Origin: Ferrovibrio xuzhouensis
GTDB lineage: Bacteria > Pseudomonadota > Alphaproteobacteria > Ferrovibrionales > Ferrovibrionaceae
Direction of reading: 5' to 3'
Length of the DNA: 64,000 nt
Assembly (NCBI RefSeq): GCF_042648965.1
Contig: NZ_JBHRYJ010000008.1
Span: forward strand, 62,001 to 126,000
Part shown: positions 7,947 through 17,618 of the stretch, piece by piece
Layout of the letters: each line of letters begins with the position of its first letter
Numbering within the stretch: the stretch's first letter is position 1
Translations under genes and position numbers: made by a program
Notes under the pieces: model-generated
The model's database searches: none
What the model was told of the DNA's origin: nothing
What the model saw: only the letters and a program-made list of their open reading frames with translations

Positions 7947-9367
7947 ACCACCCGCTCCAGCGTGCTGTCGCAAAGCTGCGTGGCCTGCCGGTACGAGCCG
8001 GCCTCGGCGTAGCATCGCAGTTCCGGCGCGTTGCCGGAGGCCCGCAGGTGGACAATATCCCCGTCGGCAAATGTCAATCGCACGCCGTCTGTGGTATCGA
8101 GACCGGCAATCCCGCCCTTGAACACGAAAACCTCCGCCCGGAAAGCTGCGTCATCTGTCAGGCGTGCAAGCAGTGTCCGCGACACCGCATTCGGAACGTC
8201 CTGGATACGGTCGCTGTGGGTGAAGCGCGGCGGCAGGTCGGCAACCAGATCGGCCAGCGAGCGCCGCGCCTGAACCGTGGCAGCCAGAATGGAGATCATG
8301 GGCAGGATGGCATCCCGGGTCGGCAACGCCTCCAGGCCCGGCAGCGACGAGGCCAGCAGAAATCCGCCATTCGCCTCGAACCCGGCCACGGACCCTTCTC
8401 CCGTCGCGAGTAGGTCATTCATCCCGGCGATGACATACGGGGAGCCGATGCGTGTCCTCGCCACGCGCCTGAAAACCCCGGCCTGCTCGATCGCCGTGTT
8501 GCAACTGACCGGCACGGCCAGGGCCTGAATGCCGAGCGCCCGGGCACAGATCAGGCCCAGCAGGTCACCACGAATAAAATTGCCATCGGCATCGAATACA
8601 AGCGGGCGGTCGCCGTCGCCGTCGGTCGACACCACGGCATCAAGGCCAGACTCGGCACACCATTGCCGTGCCTGCGCCAGATCCGCGGCACCGACCGCCT
8701 CGGTGTCAATCGGCACGAATGTATCGCTGCGCGCCAGCGGCAGTGCTGTCGCCCCGAGGCCTTCCAGAATCGCCAGTGTCACATCGCGGCCCACGGCACT
8801 GTGCTGGTACAGGCCGATACGCAGGCCACGCAAGGCGCCGGCACCGAAGAACCCGATATAGCGCTCAACATATCTGCGGCTGGCTTCTGCTGCGGCTTTG
8901 GGAAGCGCGGCGGACGTGGACGGCACATACGAGCGGTCGGCCGGCAGCGGCAGAGTCGCCATGGCCTGCTCGTCCTCCTTGAGAATCTCCCCCGTCGGTC
9001 CATAAAACTTGATCCCGTTGCGATCAAACGGGATATGGCTGCCTGTCACCACCATCCCCGGCATCACCGCCGACAGACAGTGCAGGGCCAAGGCCGGTGT
9101 GGGCAGCGTGCCGAGAAACACCACCCCGTGGCCGAGATGCCGCAGCGTCTGGCAGACCGCCCGGGCGATCGCCGGACTGCTGGGCCGCAGGTCCATCGCC
9201 ACGGCCACGGCGCCACCGTCTGCCAAGCCGCCGGCCTGCCGCATCCGCTCCACAAAGGCGAATACATAGGCCGAGACCGCCTCAAGGGTCAGATCGGCAA
9301 CCAAAGCCCGGACACCGCTGGTGCCGAACGCCACCTGCGGAAAACCGGATTGCAGGGTCGATGTCAT
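7943..9367 (-). CDS. Phosphomannomutase/phosphoglucomutase family protein
   Basis: 474 aa, normal for the alpha-D-phosphohexomutase superfamily. The phosphoserine loop is GSHIPFDRNGIKFY (the TASHNP position, here variant), the metal-binding loop is STDGDGDRP, and the sugar-binding loop is FEANGGFLL. It probably interconverts mannose-6-P and mannose-1-P, which feeds ManC (31826-33250) and so GDP-mannose and GDP-fucose; phosphoglucosamine or glucose activity cannot be excluded. The ATG at 9367 (MTSTLQSGF) is chosen by domain start; the frame stays open a further 17 codons. The gap to the upstream glycosyltransferase is 31 bp. Confidence 0.88.
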   Translation of the reverse strand: MTSTLQSGFPQVAFGTSGVRALVADLTLEAVSAYVFAFVERMRQAGGLADGGAVAVAMDLRPSSPAIARAVCQTLRHLGHGVVFLGTLPTPALALHCLSAVMPGMVVTGSHIPFDRNGIKFYGPTGEILKEDEQAMATLPLPADRSYVPSTSAALPKAAAEASRRYVERYIGFFGAGALRGLRIGLYQHSAVGRDVTLAILEGLGATALPLARSDTFVPIDTEAVGAADLAQARQWCAESGLDAVVSTDGDGDRPLVFDADGNFIRGDLLGLICARALGIQALAVPVSCNTAIEQAGVFRRVARTRIGSPYVIAGMNDLLATGEGSVAGFEANGGFLLASSLPGLEALPTRDAILPMISILAATVQARRSLADLVADLPPRFTHSDRIQDVPNAVSRTLLARLTDDAAFRAEVFVFKGGIAGLDTTDGVRLTFADGDIVHLRASGNAPELRCYAEAGSYRQATQLCDSTLERVV

Positions 9368-9398
9368 GGCAGGACCATGGTACCGGCAGCCACTGCTG

Positions 9399-10175
9399 TC
9401 ACCGCGCCAGCATCTCAAACAGCTTGATCGGGTATTTCGAAAGTATCTTCAGCATATTGGTCCGTATGCCGTTTTCCCGGCAGGCGCGCAGCACTTCCCG
9501 GTTCAGCCGGATTTTCGCCTGCAGACCGTTGGTGCTGACACCACCAGCCTGCATCCTGACCAGCACCTCGGGCAGATGACGGTAGCGAAGCTGCTGACCG
9601 TGGAATATTCGGATAATATATTCAAAATCTCCGGCGATCCGGTAGTCCGTTTTGAACAGTCCGGCCTTGCGAACCACCTCGCGCCGCAGGAACAACGCCG
9701 GATGCGCCGGCATCCAGCCCCAGGCCAGGCGTCCCGGGCTGAACCGGTCGGACCGATAGCGCCGGACTACCTGCCCGGGCTGCCCCTCGCGAAAGAACGT
9801 GACGTCGCCCATCAGGGCGTCCAGCCCATGCTCTGCAATCTGCCCGGCAACGCGCGACAACACATGAGGCGACACGTATTGATCATCAGCATTGAGAAAC
9901 GCGATGATGTCGCCGCTGGCCCGCTGCAGGCCCTTGTTCATCGCATCGTAGATGCCCTTGTCCGGCTCGCTGACGACTGCGGCCAATCCGCCGCGGAAAC
10001 GATCCAGGATGTCGGCCGTGCCGTCGGATGAAGCGCCATCAATGACGATATGTTCGACATTCCGGTAATCCTGATCGGCGACAGACTGCAGCGCCGCACC
10101 CAGCGTCTTCGCGCTGTTATAGCAAACCGTGATGACGGAAACGGTTGGCAGCGTCTGCTCCATGTACCGGATCAT
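9399..10175 (-). CDS. Family 2 glycosyltransferase
   Basis: 258 aa GT-A fold enzyme. Its start is PTVSVITVCYNSAKTLGAAL with the IDGASSDGT nucleotide-binding motif; the DxD equivalent is in FLNADDQYV near residue 100. It should transfer a sugar from a nucleotide donor to a growing oligosaccharide at the cytoplasmic membrane face. It resembles WcaA/WcaE-like GT2 enzymes, with GWMPAHPALFLRREV further on. The ATG at 10175 overlaps the upstream stop as TGATG; a second ATG at 10163 is also possible. Donor and acceptor are unknown. Confidence 0.88.
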   Translation of the reverse strand: MIRYMEQTLPTVSVITVCYNSAKTLGAALQSVADQDYRNVEHIVIDGASSDGTADILDRFRGGLAAVVSEPDKGIYDAMNKGLQRASGDIIAFLNADDQYVSPHVLSRVAGQIAEHGLDALMGDVTFFREGQPGQVVRRYRSDRFSPGRLAWGWMPAHPALFLRREVVRKAGLFKTDYRIAGDFEYIIRIFHGQQLRYRHLPEVLVRMQAGGVSTNGLQAKIRLNREVLRACRENGIRTNMLKILSKYPIKLFEMLAR

Positions 10176-11149
10176 CAGTAGCGGATGAACTGGCGCGCGA
10201 TCTCTTTGAGTGGCATCGGGATCAGCTGCTGGATCCAGCGGCGCTTCCGCATGCTTGTGGGCGAGACGAATCCGCCGGAGAAGCCAGCAATGATCGATTG
10301 CACCTCGCGGATAACCTGCCCGAGTTTGGTTTCGTAGGCCTGATAGACCATCTCCGGCTCGCGGCAACTGGCGGTGTAAAAGGTCGAAAGCCGGTCGAAC
10401 CGTCCGTTCTCGATCAACTGGAACTGGTGGAAGTGGTAGAAGATCAACGGGCTGTCCTGCACCGTGATGCCACCAGCCGCGTCATGCGCAAAGCGGTATT
10501 GTTCGTAATTCCAGGGCGCGATGCCGGCTCCCGGATGCATCAGGATATGGCACCCCGAATACCGGCCTGGCCATTCATCGAGGTATTTCTGGTCACCCAT
10601 CTTGCCGTCTTCGAGCCGGTAATAGCACCATTCCATGCATTGGTCGCGCCAGCGCGACAGACACGCCATGCCCTGCTCGTCCCGCCGGAAACTGACCCAT
10701 TCGACGCAGAATCGGCCATTGACCTCGCGATCCTTGAGCCGCTCACTGAAGCGATGTTCGATGATGGCGATCGAGGCATCCCCGATTTCGTCGAATAACG
10801 GCTGTATCGGAGAATAGAACAGCAGGTCAGCGTCAAGATAGGTAATGAAATCGATCTCCGGATTCCGCTGCAGCACATGCCAGGGCAAACAGGGGGACAG
10901 GGTCCAGCAATATTCGGCGATGCCGCGATCAGCCTTCGCCTTCAGCAACGCTTCATCCTCGATCTCATCCAGGGACAGGCAGACCACATCCGGCAGCTTG
11001 AGTTGCTCCAAGATGCTCCGCGTCTGCGCATCCATGCAGAGCACATGTACATGGGCATCCGGACAGTTCTGCCTGAGCGTCTGCAGCATTGCCACGCCCT
11101 TGAACAGGTAGTTTCTATCGAACAGGGTGCAGAAATATCGAGGGCTCAT
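10175..11149 (-). CDS. Glycosyltransferase-like protein (GT8/nucleotide-diphospho-sugar transferase type)
   Basis: 324 aa. The N-terminus YFCTLFDRNYLFKGVAMLQT and the DxD-containing ITYLDADLLFYSPIQPLF (near residues 100-118) match GT8-like nucleotide-sugar transferases. Further on, KMGDQKYLDEWP and HPGAGIAPWNYEQY are the motifs of this group that contact acceptor or metal. It probably adds a hexose in O-antigen assembly, but specificity is unknown. The start at 11149 gives an ATGA overlap with the upstream methyltransferase. C-terminal residues 270-324 are basic and may lie on the membrane. Confidence 0.75.
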   Translation of the reverse strand: MSPRYFCTLFDRNYLFKGVAMLQTLRQNCPDAHVHVLCMDAQTRSILEQLKLPDVVCLSLDEIEDEALLKAKADRGIAEYCWTLSPCLPWHVLQRNPEIDFITYLDADLLFYSPIQPLFDEIGDASIAIIEHRFSERLKDREVNGRFCVEWVSFRRDEQGMACLSRWRDQCMEWCYYRLEDGKMGDQKYLDEWPGRYSGCHILMHPGAGIAPWNYEQYRFAHDAAGGITVQDSPLIFYHFHQFQLIENGRFDRLSTFYTASCREPEMVYQAYETKLGQVIREVQSIIAGFSGGFVSPTSMRKRRWIQQLIPMPLKEIARQFIRY

Positions 11150-11946
11150 GGGGTACTCTTCTTGCACACATAGGTGCGATTGGCGGCGCCAACCCTGTGA
11201 GAAACACTCTCGTCCAGGGTATAGGTTGCGATTACCTCAAGGCCGCAATCGGCCAGAAGGCTGAGGAACTGCGGTTCGTTGAAGTGGATTTCCACCGTCT
11301 CCACGCCGTAGGCCTGCTTGCGGTAGTAGACCGTAGGCTGCCCTAGAACCACTGGCGTGCGGTGGAAGATGGCATACTGGCGGGCGACACGAGCGGTCTC
11401 GGCCACGCCAGCCCGATATTCCGGGATATGCAGCAGGCAGCAGCCGGAAATCACGATGTCGAAGGCTTCATCCGCGTAGCGCAGCGCGGTGGCGTCCGCC
11501 ACATCGAAGCGCAGCGCCGGGTATTTCTGGCGCGCCAGGGCAATGAACGGTTCTGCATAATCGCAGCCGGCATAACCCACGCCAAAGCCAGCAATATCCA
11601 GGACCTCTGAATAAAACCCGCTGGAACACCCTATTTCCAGCAGCGAGAGCCCGCGCACGTCTGACGGCAGGTCCCGCAGCGCCCGCACCATGATATCGAA
11701 GACATCGACCGACTCGCCGTGCCGGTATGTCGCAAGCTGCCGCTCGACCAACTCCCGCTGCCTCGCCGGCAGTTCCTGCGCCTGCCAGGCCGCCCGCAGG
11801 CGGCTGGATTCCGCAGTCGCCTGCTCTCCTTCCAGCCGTACGTAATGGGAAGAGACCCCGGCGGCCGGCAGGGCCTGCAGCAGATATCTGAGCAGACGCT
11901 TCAGCCCGGGAAAGCGATTCAGCAGCGCGCGAAGCCCGGCAATCAT
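11146..11946 (-). CDS. Class I SAM-dependent methyltransferase
   Basis: 266 aa. The SAM-binding motif I is LLEIGCSSGFYSEVLDIAG (about residues 102-120), the acidic motif II lies in GYAGCDYAEPFI, and post-motif DIVISGCCLLHIPEY fits a class I fold. An N-terminal segment of about 90 residues is predicted helical and carries no recognised domain. It probably methylates a sugar or glycan end; in ABC-dependent O-antigens such methylation can stop chain growth. ATGA overlaps occur on both sides (11146-11149 and 11943-11946), so it is translationally coupled. Confidence 0.8.
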   Translation of the reverse strand: MIAGLRALLNRFPGLKRLLRYLLQALPAAGVSSHYVRLEGEQATAESSRLRAAWQAQELPARQRELVERQLATYRHGESVDVFDIMVRALRDLPSDVRGLSLLEIGCSSGFYSEVLDIAGFGVGYAGCDYAEPFIALARQKYPALRFDVADATALRYADEAFDIVISGCCLLHIPEYRAGVAETARVARQYAIFHRTPVVLGQPTVYYRKQAYGVETVEIHFNEPQFLSLLADCGLEVIATYTLDESVSHRVGAANRTYVCKKSTP

Positions 11947-13079
11947 GGATGTTGCGCCCGCAGATACCGTTCCAGAACCGGGACCAGCTCTTCCATGCGA
12001 TGCCGGTAGGTGTGCTCGCGCAGCGTACGCGCCTGTCCGGCGCGGGCGATGGCCTGCGCGTCCTCGGGGTGGGCAAGGTAATACTGAATCAGTTCGACCG
12101 CCTCTTCGGCACTCGAATAGGCAACGACTTCGCTGCCGATCTCGAACAACTCGCCCAGGTTATCCTTCCGATCGGTCAGAAGCAGGGTTCCGACACCGGT
12201 TGCTTCATAGAGGCGCATGTTGTTGGCATTGTTCTCCGCCACATTGATATGCCGGTTGAGCGTGATGCGGCTGCGGGCCAGGGCGCGGTACATATCCAGG
12301 CCCCAGACTTCACCACCATGCCGCCTTCGTATAGGGGAGGACCGCGGCAAATTTCCTGCGCCATAGCCAAAGAACCGAATGTCAGTATTGCGCGCAATAT
12401 GTTCGAGCAGTGGCAGAGCCTTACCGTGATGCCGGCTGATTCCACCCACAAAGCTGACACCGACATCCCTTTTTACATCATCAAGCATCGAGAGCACCCG
12501 CTCATCGAACCCGATCCGAAAATACTCGGACGCCATTCCGCTTTCCCGCAAGCGTGGAACGAAATGCGGGAAAGACGTCAGAATCAGATCGTATCCACGC
12601 AGAAATGATTCGGGCGGCAGCGGAGAAGCAATCTGGCCGACGACAAGGCCGACATGTTTCTTTAGTTGCTGAAGCACTTCACCGGGAAAGAAGCTCAGAT
12701 CTTGACAATAGAGCACGTCCGGCTTCAAAGCGCGCACATGGGCCACCGCAACGTCAAGCAGACCGGGTAACGAGGAAAGCCATGGTCCCACGACGGGCAG
12801 GCGAAAGGCGCGATGCGGCACCTTCAGCGCCAGTGTGCTGACCGGGACATCGTTCTCCCTGGCCCAGGTCTGCTGGAGCTGGACGCAATTAACGATCAGG
12901 TCATGAGCCTCACACCCGAGATTGTTGAGGTGCCGGCTATAAAAATCAGAAGTGCCAAAGCACGCATCGAGCAACTTCTTCTGCTGCTCCCGGTAACTCA
13001 GCCGAGAGATTCCACTGTTCAGGCGGTAATGCGATGCCACGAAGCGAGGATAGTACGTGTCAATGATCGCGATACGCAT
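11943..13079 (-). CDS. CgeB-like glycosyltransferase
   Basis: 378 aa GT-B type protein. The N-terminal half begins MRIAIIDTYYPRFVASHYRL. The C-terminal donor domain has SFVGGISRHHGKAL, LNRHINVAENNANNMRLYEA, TGVGTLLLTDRKDNL and LFEIGSEVVAYSSAEEAVE, the signature of CgeB/Glycos_transf_1_2 proteins that modify surface glycans or peptides. The ATG at 13079 has an AGGAG ribosome-binding site 6 bases upstream; the open frame before it lacks similarity. The 218-bp gap to the upstream gene is one of the larger ones in the locus. Confidence 0.82.
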   Translation of the reverse strand: MRIAIIDTYYPRFVASHYRLNSGISRLSYREQQKKLLDACFGTSDFYSRHLNNLGCEAHDLIVNCVQLQQTWARENDVPVSTLALKVPHRAFRLPVVGPWLSSLPGLLDVAVAHVRALKPDVLYCQDLSFFPGEVLQQLKKHVGLVVGQIASPLPPESFLRGYDLILTSFPHFVPRLRESGMASEYFRIGFDERVLSMLDDVKRDVGVSFVGGISRHHGKALPLLEHIARNTDIRFFGYGAGNLPRSSPIRRRHGGEVWGLDMYRALARSRITLNRHINVAENNANNMRLYEATGVGTLLLTDRKDNLGELFEIGSEVVAYSSAEEAVELIQYYLAHPEDAQAIARAGQARTLREHTYRHRMEELVPVLERYLRAQHP

Positions 13080-13297
13080 ACTAACTCCTATCCATGAACC
13101 GCAATGCAACGACCGGACGGCCTCCTCTGCCAATGGTGTCTAAAAAAATCATTGGAGATTCCGGAAATGCCGATGGCGGGCTGCATCAGTCGAAAACATA
13201 ACGCTATGCCCCCTGGTACTCGCGGCAACCTTGGTCATAAAAGGCGGCACAGACAAACTGCAGACACAGCATCGCGAGTACCGCAAACCGCCCTGTA

Positions 13298-14182
13298 TCA
13301 ACGCATCCATGTGATTAAAGTCCCGGCGCAGGAAAACAAGGCCCTCGCGCAGGAGAAGTAGAGCATCCTAAACGGAGCAGTCAGGCGTTGAAGAGGAGTT
13401 CCCACCAGAAGATAAAAAAGAACCTTGCGGATGATATTGCTGGAAGACCGCGGACTGAAGTGGCGTTCCCACCAGTTGAACCGCGAGACATCGTTGCCGT
13501 AGACCGGCGGGGAATACACAATAGCCCCGGTTGCCACCAACAGGCGCACCCCGTGCCGGGCAAATCGCATAGCCACTTCGTAGTCGGCAAAATAGTGCGG
13601 CAGCAGCCACGGCCGCATCATGCCGAAGCGGCTGAACAGCATGGCGGGATAAAGCGTGCCGCGTCCGCTTAAGGCATCGACCTGGTAAGTCGCCTTGTTT
13701 GCCCTCACCTCTTCCGGTGTCAACTCACTCAGCCGATCCCAGACTGCAAGACCGTTTATGTTCACCCGTGCGCCGATGCTCGTCAACGGAGGGTCGCGCC
13801 CCGGTTCATGGATCACGCTACCAACCGCGGCGTCACCGTGGCTGCGAGACGTTTCCACCAGAGTCTCGACATACCCCGGCTCAAACGACGTGTCGTTGTT
13901 GAGAAAAAGGACATAGTCCCTGTCCGTCGGCTCCTGGGTCCGGACGTATTCAAGCCCGCTCTGGATCGCTCCGCCCCACCACAGGCTGCCATTTCCCCTG
14001 AGAGTAACCACGTCCTGCTGGCTGGCAAGAAAATCGCTCGTTCCATCCGTCGATCCGTCGTCGATAACGACGAGATGCAGAGCCCCTACCAGCGTCTGCC
14101 GGCGCAAGTCGTCCAGCACTTGCTTGGTATGCTGCAGGCGATTAAAAACCGGGATCAGGACAAAGATTCGCACCGGTTTCAC
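13298..14182 (-). CDS. Family 2 glycosyltransferase (rhamnosyltransferase-like), intact copy of a duplicated gene
   Basis: 294 aa. It begins VRIFVLIPVFNRLQHTKQVL with VIDDGSTDGTSDFL, has YVLFLNNDTSFEPGY as the DxD region (near 93-107) and LPHYFADYEVAMRFARHG for the acceptor side, followed by a hydrophobic C-terminus. These features match GT2 enzymes of the rhamnosyltransferase type. The C-terminal 110 residues resemble the truncated protein at 17232-17618 closely (shared GNGS-like spacing, IVYSPPxYGN, APLQRLTA), so the two arose by duplication. It overlaps the upstream methyltransferase by ATGA. Confidence 0.87.
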   Translation of the reverse strand: MKPVRIFVLIPVFNRLQHTKQVLDDLRRQTLVGALHLVVIDDGSTDGTSDFLASQQDVVTLRGNGSLWWGGAIQSGLEYVRTQEPTDRDYVLFLNNDTSFEPGYVETLVETSRSHGDAAVGSVIHEPGRDPPLTSIGARVNINGLAVWDRLSELTPEEVRANKATYQVDALSGRGTLYPAMLFSRFGMMRPWLLPHYFADYEVAMRFARHGVRLLVATGAIVYSPPVYGNDVSRFNWWERHFSPRSSSNIIRKVLFYLLVGTPLQRLTAPFRMLYFSCARALFSCAGTLITWMR

Positions 14183-15006
14183 CGCTTCTTTTCCAAAAAC
14201 CAGCTCTGGTAAGGCGCTTCGTGTCCTGGCGGACCGAAATACGATCCAGGATAGGGATCAAAATTATCCACGATCTCGTAGCCATACTCAGCAAAGATGG
14301 CCTCAAGCTGCACGGCATCGAGCAACCACAGGGGATAGCTTGCCGGGTAAATGGCCGGGTCGACATGCTGAACGGCGATTTCGTCCGGGCCGTGACGCTG
14401 CGCCATGGTCCTGTGGATCAGCACAAAGGGAAACTGCCCGGCGAGTAACCGACCGAGAATCTCGTGGGGCCGAGGCAGGTATTGCAGCACACTGGACAGT
14501 AATAGGAAATCCGGACTCAGCTGACTGACACAGTCTTCCGCCGTTGCAAAGAAGTGCAGTGCCGGAGTTTCGAACTCCCGCCGCCCGGCCGCCACGAAAT
14601 GCGCCTGCTCGACCACGCCCCAGGCGAAACCGGACAGATGCTCCAGCCATCGACGATGCTGATAGTACAAACTGCCAAGGGCGCCGCCAAAATCCAGCAC
14701 GCGCAGAGGCTGGCCGCGCGAACCCGCATACAGCATCCAAGCCAGCAGCGCATGGTCGAATTCCCGCCGGTGGAATGTCAGGGTATCCCGCTCGAACATC
14801 GCGCGGCCATCTCGGACGTCCCGAGCGGCCGCAACCGCCCGGTCGAGAATGGCGGTCGCATCATAACCAACAGCCGCCGCGGCCGCGGCATTCCAATCAC
14901 CAAAGCCGGTCTCGAACCGATTGCCGCGCGACGACACCGGTCCTTCTGCCCGCCCCGCCTCAAGCGCCATCCGCCAGACGCCAAGCTTCAACGTGACGGA
15001 TTTCAT
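14179..15006 (-). CDS. TIGR04325-family putative methyltransferase, copy A
   Basis: 275 aa. Family hallmarks: RVLDFGGALGSLYYQHR as the SAM-binding loop (near residues 102-118), WGVVEQAHFVAAG, LLSSVLQYLPRPHEIL and FVLIHRTMAQ. Family members occur in O-antigen and capsule loci and probably methylate sugars; no reaction is established. It is clearly paralogous to 17606-18457 (shared GALGSLY, WGVVEQAHF, QHV, GxEAPYxxWFL). The ATG at 15006 gives the length seen in copy B. A 254-bp gap upstream to the next gene holds nothing recognisable. Confidence 0.82.
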   Translation of the reverse strand: MKSVTLKLGVWRMALEAGRAEGPVSSRGNRFETGFGDWNAAAAAAVGYDATAILDRAVAAARDVRDGRAMFERDTLTFHRREFDHALLAWMLYAGSRGQPLRVLDFGGALGSLYYQHRRWLEHLSGFAWGVVEQAHFVAAGRREFETPALHFFATAEDCVSQLSPDFLLLSSVLQYLPRPHEILGRLLAGQFPFVLIHRTMAQRHGPDEIAVQHVDPAIYPASYPLWLLDAVQLEAIFAEYGYEIVDNFDPYPGSYFGPPGHEAPYQSWFLEKKR

Positions 15007-15260
15007 ACTTTTTTGCCCACTCCAGATTCGCGCAGAACGCACAGAAGCGACCCGACGTCGATGCATGTCTGCAGACACTTCACCCCGTTGTCGCCATGCG
15101 GCGACATGTTATCTGGAATCATTCCGATCCCTTCTTCATTCTGGTTATGTAAATATTCACTGGAGCGAGGCGGGACTTGCCTTCTCCGGAAACTGGAACG
15201 GACGCCGCGTCGACGCGATCGCATTTTATTACGAGCAGTTCCTCAGCGTACCGAATCCTC

Positions 15261-16220
15261 TCAATTATTTGCAGGCCCCTCACCCAATCGCGTTGCCATT
15301 CTTTTCAGCCGCCTGATGATCCGTATCGGTATCGATGCCTTTTTCGGGAGAAGATACCGCCGCAACTTCTGAATCGATTCGGCGTCTTCCTGCATGGCTT
15401 CCGGCCACGTTGCCGGCGCTTCGTCGTGAATGTCCTGGTTTTTCTCGTCCATGCCGCAATTCTGCCCGGACCCGTCAAGACCAATATTTCGCACATAACT
15501 TTTTGTCGCATTTAAGCAAAGGCCGCCATTCTCGAAGATGGTGGCATACCAGAAAATTGCCCATGTGCTTATTTCGCCGGCGTCATTCTGCCGGACCTGC
15601 CGCCAGAAATCATAGGCACCATCGAGATTGAAGGCGCGGATCTTCTCCTGATCCCACTCGGTGATCAGGCGACGAGGTTCTTTCCTGAAATATGCCCAAC
15701 GGTCCGCCCAGGTTGCCCAGGCCCAGCAATTCATCAACCTCCACAGCAAGGCATCCGGTGCATTCCTGGCACTGTCAAACACAGGGTAATTCCAGGCACC
15801 GATATGCCAGACCCGGGGTTCGTGCCGATAGCGCTCCAGCGCCGCATTCATGAATTCCAGAAACGTCGGACTGGTGACGATATCGTCTTCCAGCACGATG
15901 ACGCGGCCATACTGGCCACAAACCTGCGACACTCCGTCGATGATATTTCCGGCCAATCCCCAATTCGCGCTTCGTTCGATGACCCTAACGCTCTTAAAGC
16001 CGGAGATATCGCGTACGAGTTCTCTCACCTCGCGAACTTTTACCTCGGCCTGAGAATTCTGGGCCGCATCCGAATAAATGATCAGGTCCGTATCGACAGC
16101 CAGAGTGTTCCTTTGCAATGCGCCCAGGGTTTCACGCGTGTGATCCGGCCTTGCGTAGACAAACAGCACCACGGGAGCCAGCCGACTGGTGCCCGGAAGG
16201 AATGAGGTCATCGTCTGCAT
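15261..16220 (-). CDS. Glycosyltransferase (GT-A, GNT-I/sugar-transferase-like)
   Basis: 319 aa. Near the N-terminus PVVLFVYARPDHTRETLGAL is followed by ANWGLAGNIIDGVSQVC and VIVLEDDIVTSPTFLEFM, where EDD is the metal-binding acidic triad. Later WHIGAWNYPVF and NCWAWATWADRWAYF match proteins annotated as sugar transferases or GT2-like in O-antigen loci. It should be a cytoplasmic, membrane-associated enzyme; donor and linkage are unknown. It lies 25 bp downstream of the zinc-ribbon methyltransferase. Confidence 0.82.
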   Translation of the reverse strand: MQTMTSFLPGTSRLAPVVLFVYARPDHTRETLGALQRNTLAVDTDLIIYSDAAQNSQAEVKVREVRELVRDISGFKSVRVIERSANWGLAGNIIDGVSQVCGQYGRVIVLEDDIVTSPTFLEFMNAALERYRHEPRVWHIGAWNYPVFDSARNAPDALLWRLMNCWAWATWADRWAYFRKEPRRLITEWDQEKIRAFNLDGAYDFWRQVRQNDAGEISTWAIFWYATIFENGGLCLNATKSYVRNIGLDGSGQNCGMDEKNQDIHDEAPATWPEAMQEDAESIQKLRRYLLPKKASIPIRIIRRLKRMATRLGEGPANN

Positions 16221-16245
16221 ATTCCCCCTGCTGTGTCACATGGCG

Positions 16246-17235
16246 TTAATTAACTGGGTACAATTCGACAACCAGGCTATCGCCCTTGCCTGCCGCATCG
16301 ACCGCCCTGTTGGCAGCCACCAGCCCCATGCTGATGCCCCTCCGGAGCCGGTCTTTCAATACCGCCCAGAGCCATTCTGCCAGAGTCGGCTGCCGATGCG
16401 CGGCCGCGCCACTTGCCCAACTGCCGGAAGCCTGGCCTTCACGAGTTTCTTCCGAGAGCGCGCGGATCTGCAGCACTGTCCACAGGTTCGGCGTGACCGT
16501 GCGCACCCGCCCCACGCGATAGCCGTGCTGACTGGCCAAGCGGGAAAAAGATTTCAGCGAGAAATGATGCTGGTGATAGGGAACATGCCAGTTGATCCAC
16601 TTCCGGCCGGAGAGCAGCCGAGCCAGCGATCCTGCATTCGGGAAAGAGAGGATCAGCCGGCCATCCGGCTTGAGTCGCGACTTCACTACATTCAGCAGCG
16701 CCCCGGGTTCGGGGATGTGTTCGATCACCTGGTTCATCACCACTAGATCGAACTGTTTACCAGGAAATGGGTTATCATGAATGCTGCCGATATGGACGTT
16801 CAGGCCAAACTTATCAGCAATTGCGCGAACATTGGGATCGGTTTCGACGCCGTACCCTTCCACATCCACTAGCTTCATTTCCAGTAGCGAAAGACAGGCG
16901 CCACTGCCGATGTCCAGCACCGTCTGCCCCGCCCTGGCGAGATAATGTCCCTGGTTGTCGGTCCCCGAAAGCCATCGCCTGAACGCCGCCCGGGGCTGCA
17001 CCACCAGATTGGCCTCGCGCTCCATGGACTCATAATCAACGCTCGCACGGGGGTAATACTGACTGTACAGGGCCGGAAGATCGGATTCCATGAGCCGCGG
17101 CGTTGTCATCATGTGCCCGCATTCGCGGCATTTCATTATGGAATAGCGACCCGGGCACCCGTATCGGTCATCCCAAATCTGGTCAATCAGCGCGTTCGTT
17201 TCCGAGCCACAAATTATGCATACAACATTTTTCAT
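16246..17235 (-). CDS. Class I SAM-dependent methyltransferase with N-terminal zinc ribbon
   Basis: 329 aa. The N-terminal CxxC...CxxC knuckle (CIIC at residues 6-9, CREC near 33-36) is followed by a methyltransferase domain with VLDIGSGACLSLLEMK (motif I, about residues 94-109), GYGVETDPNV, and VVMNQVIEHIPEPGALL. This is the pattern of sugar C- or O-methyltransferases in polysaccharide loci. The final 80 residues are helical and basic. The ATG at 17235 overlaps the upstream truncated glycosyltransferase as ATGA; the longer open frame adds unrelated sequence. Confidence 0.85.
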   Translation of the reverse strand: MKNVVCIICGSETNALIDQIWDDRYGCPGRYSIMKCRECGHMMTTPRLMESDLPALYSQYYPRASVDYESMEREANLVVQPRAAFRRWLSGTDNQGHYLARAGQTVLDIGSGACLSLLEMKLVDVEGYGVETDPNVRAIADKFGLNVHIGSIHDNPFPGKQFDLVVMNQVIEHIPEPGALLNVVKSRLKPDGRLILSFPNAGSLARLLSGRKWINWHVPYHQHHFSLKSFSRLASQHGYRVGRVRTVTPNLWTVLQIRALSEETREGQASGSWASGAAAHRQPTLAEWLWAVLKDRLRRGISMGLVAANRAVDAAGKGDSLVVELYPVN

Positions 17236-17618
17236 ACACTGCACTCGATTGCGCCATAGCGCATTCCATACCGGAAAATGAAATTCAGCGCGCCCCCGAG
17301 GCAAGCCAGAAGTCCATGCAGCTGGCGTTGCATCACCGCCTTGAGAGAGGCCGTCAGTCTCTGCAGAGGCGCCCGTATCGACATATAAAAAACAGTCGTG
17401 CAAACCATATTTTCGTATGACCGCGTGCCGGATAGCCGATCGAGCAGGTCGATTCCAGACATGCCGTTGCCGTATTCCGGCGGCGAGTAGACCGTGGTAC
17501 GGCCGATGACGAGTACGGGACCGCCATGACGGGACAGACGCAACGCCTGAATGACTTTCTCCAAATCTGGAAAGCGGTGAAGTGCGGGGTTCAGGGCAAA
17601 AGTTCTCAACGTCGCCAT
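17232..17618 (-). pseudogene. Truncated family 2 glycosyltransferase (C-terminal remnant, copy B)
   Basis: A 128-codon frame that aligns only with the C-terminal third of the intact GT2 at 13298-14182: ALRLSRHG versus AMRFARHG, TTVYSPPEYGN versus AIVYSPPVYGN, and RAPLQRLTA versus GTPLQRLTA. The nucleotide-binding half and the DxD region are gone, so catalysis is not expected. Yet the frame is open, its ATG (17618) overlaps the upstream methyltransferase end by 13 bases and its stop overlaps the next start (ATGA), so it may still be translated as a coupling spacer. Best read as decay after cassette duplication. Confidence 0.72.
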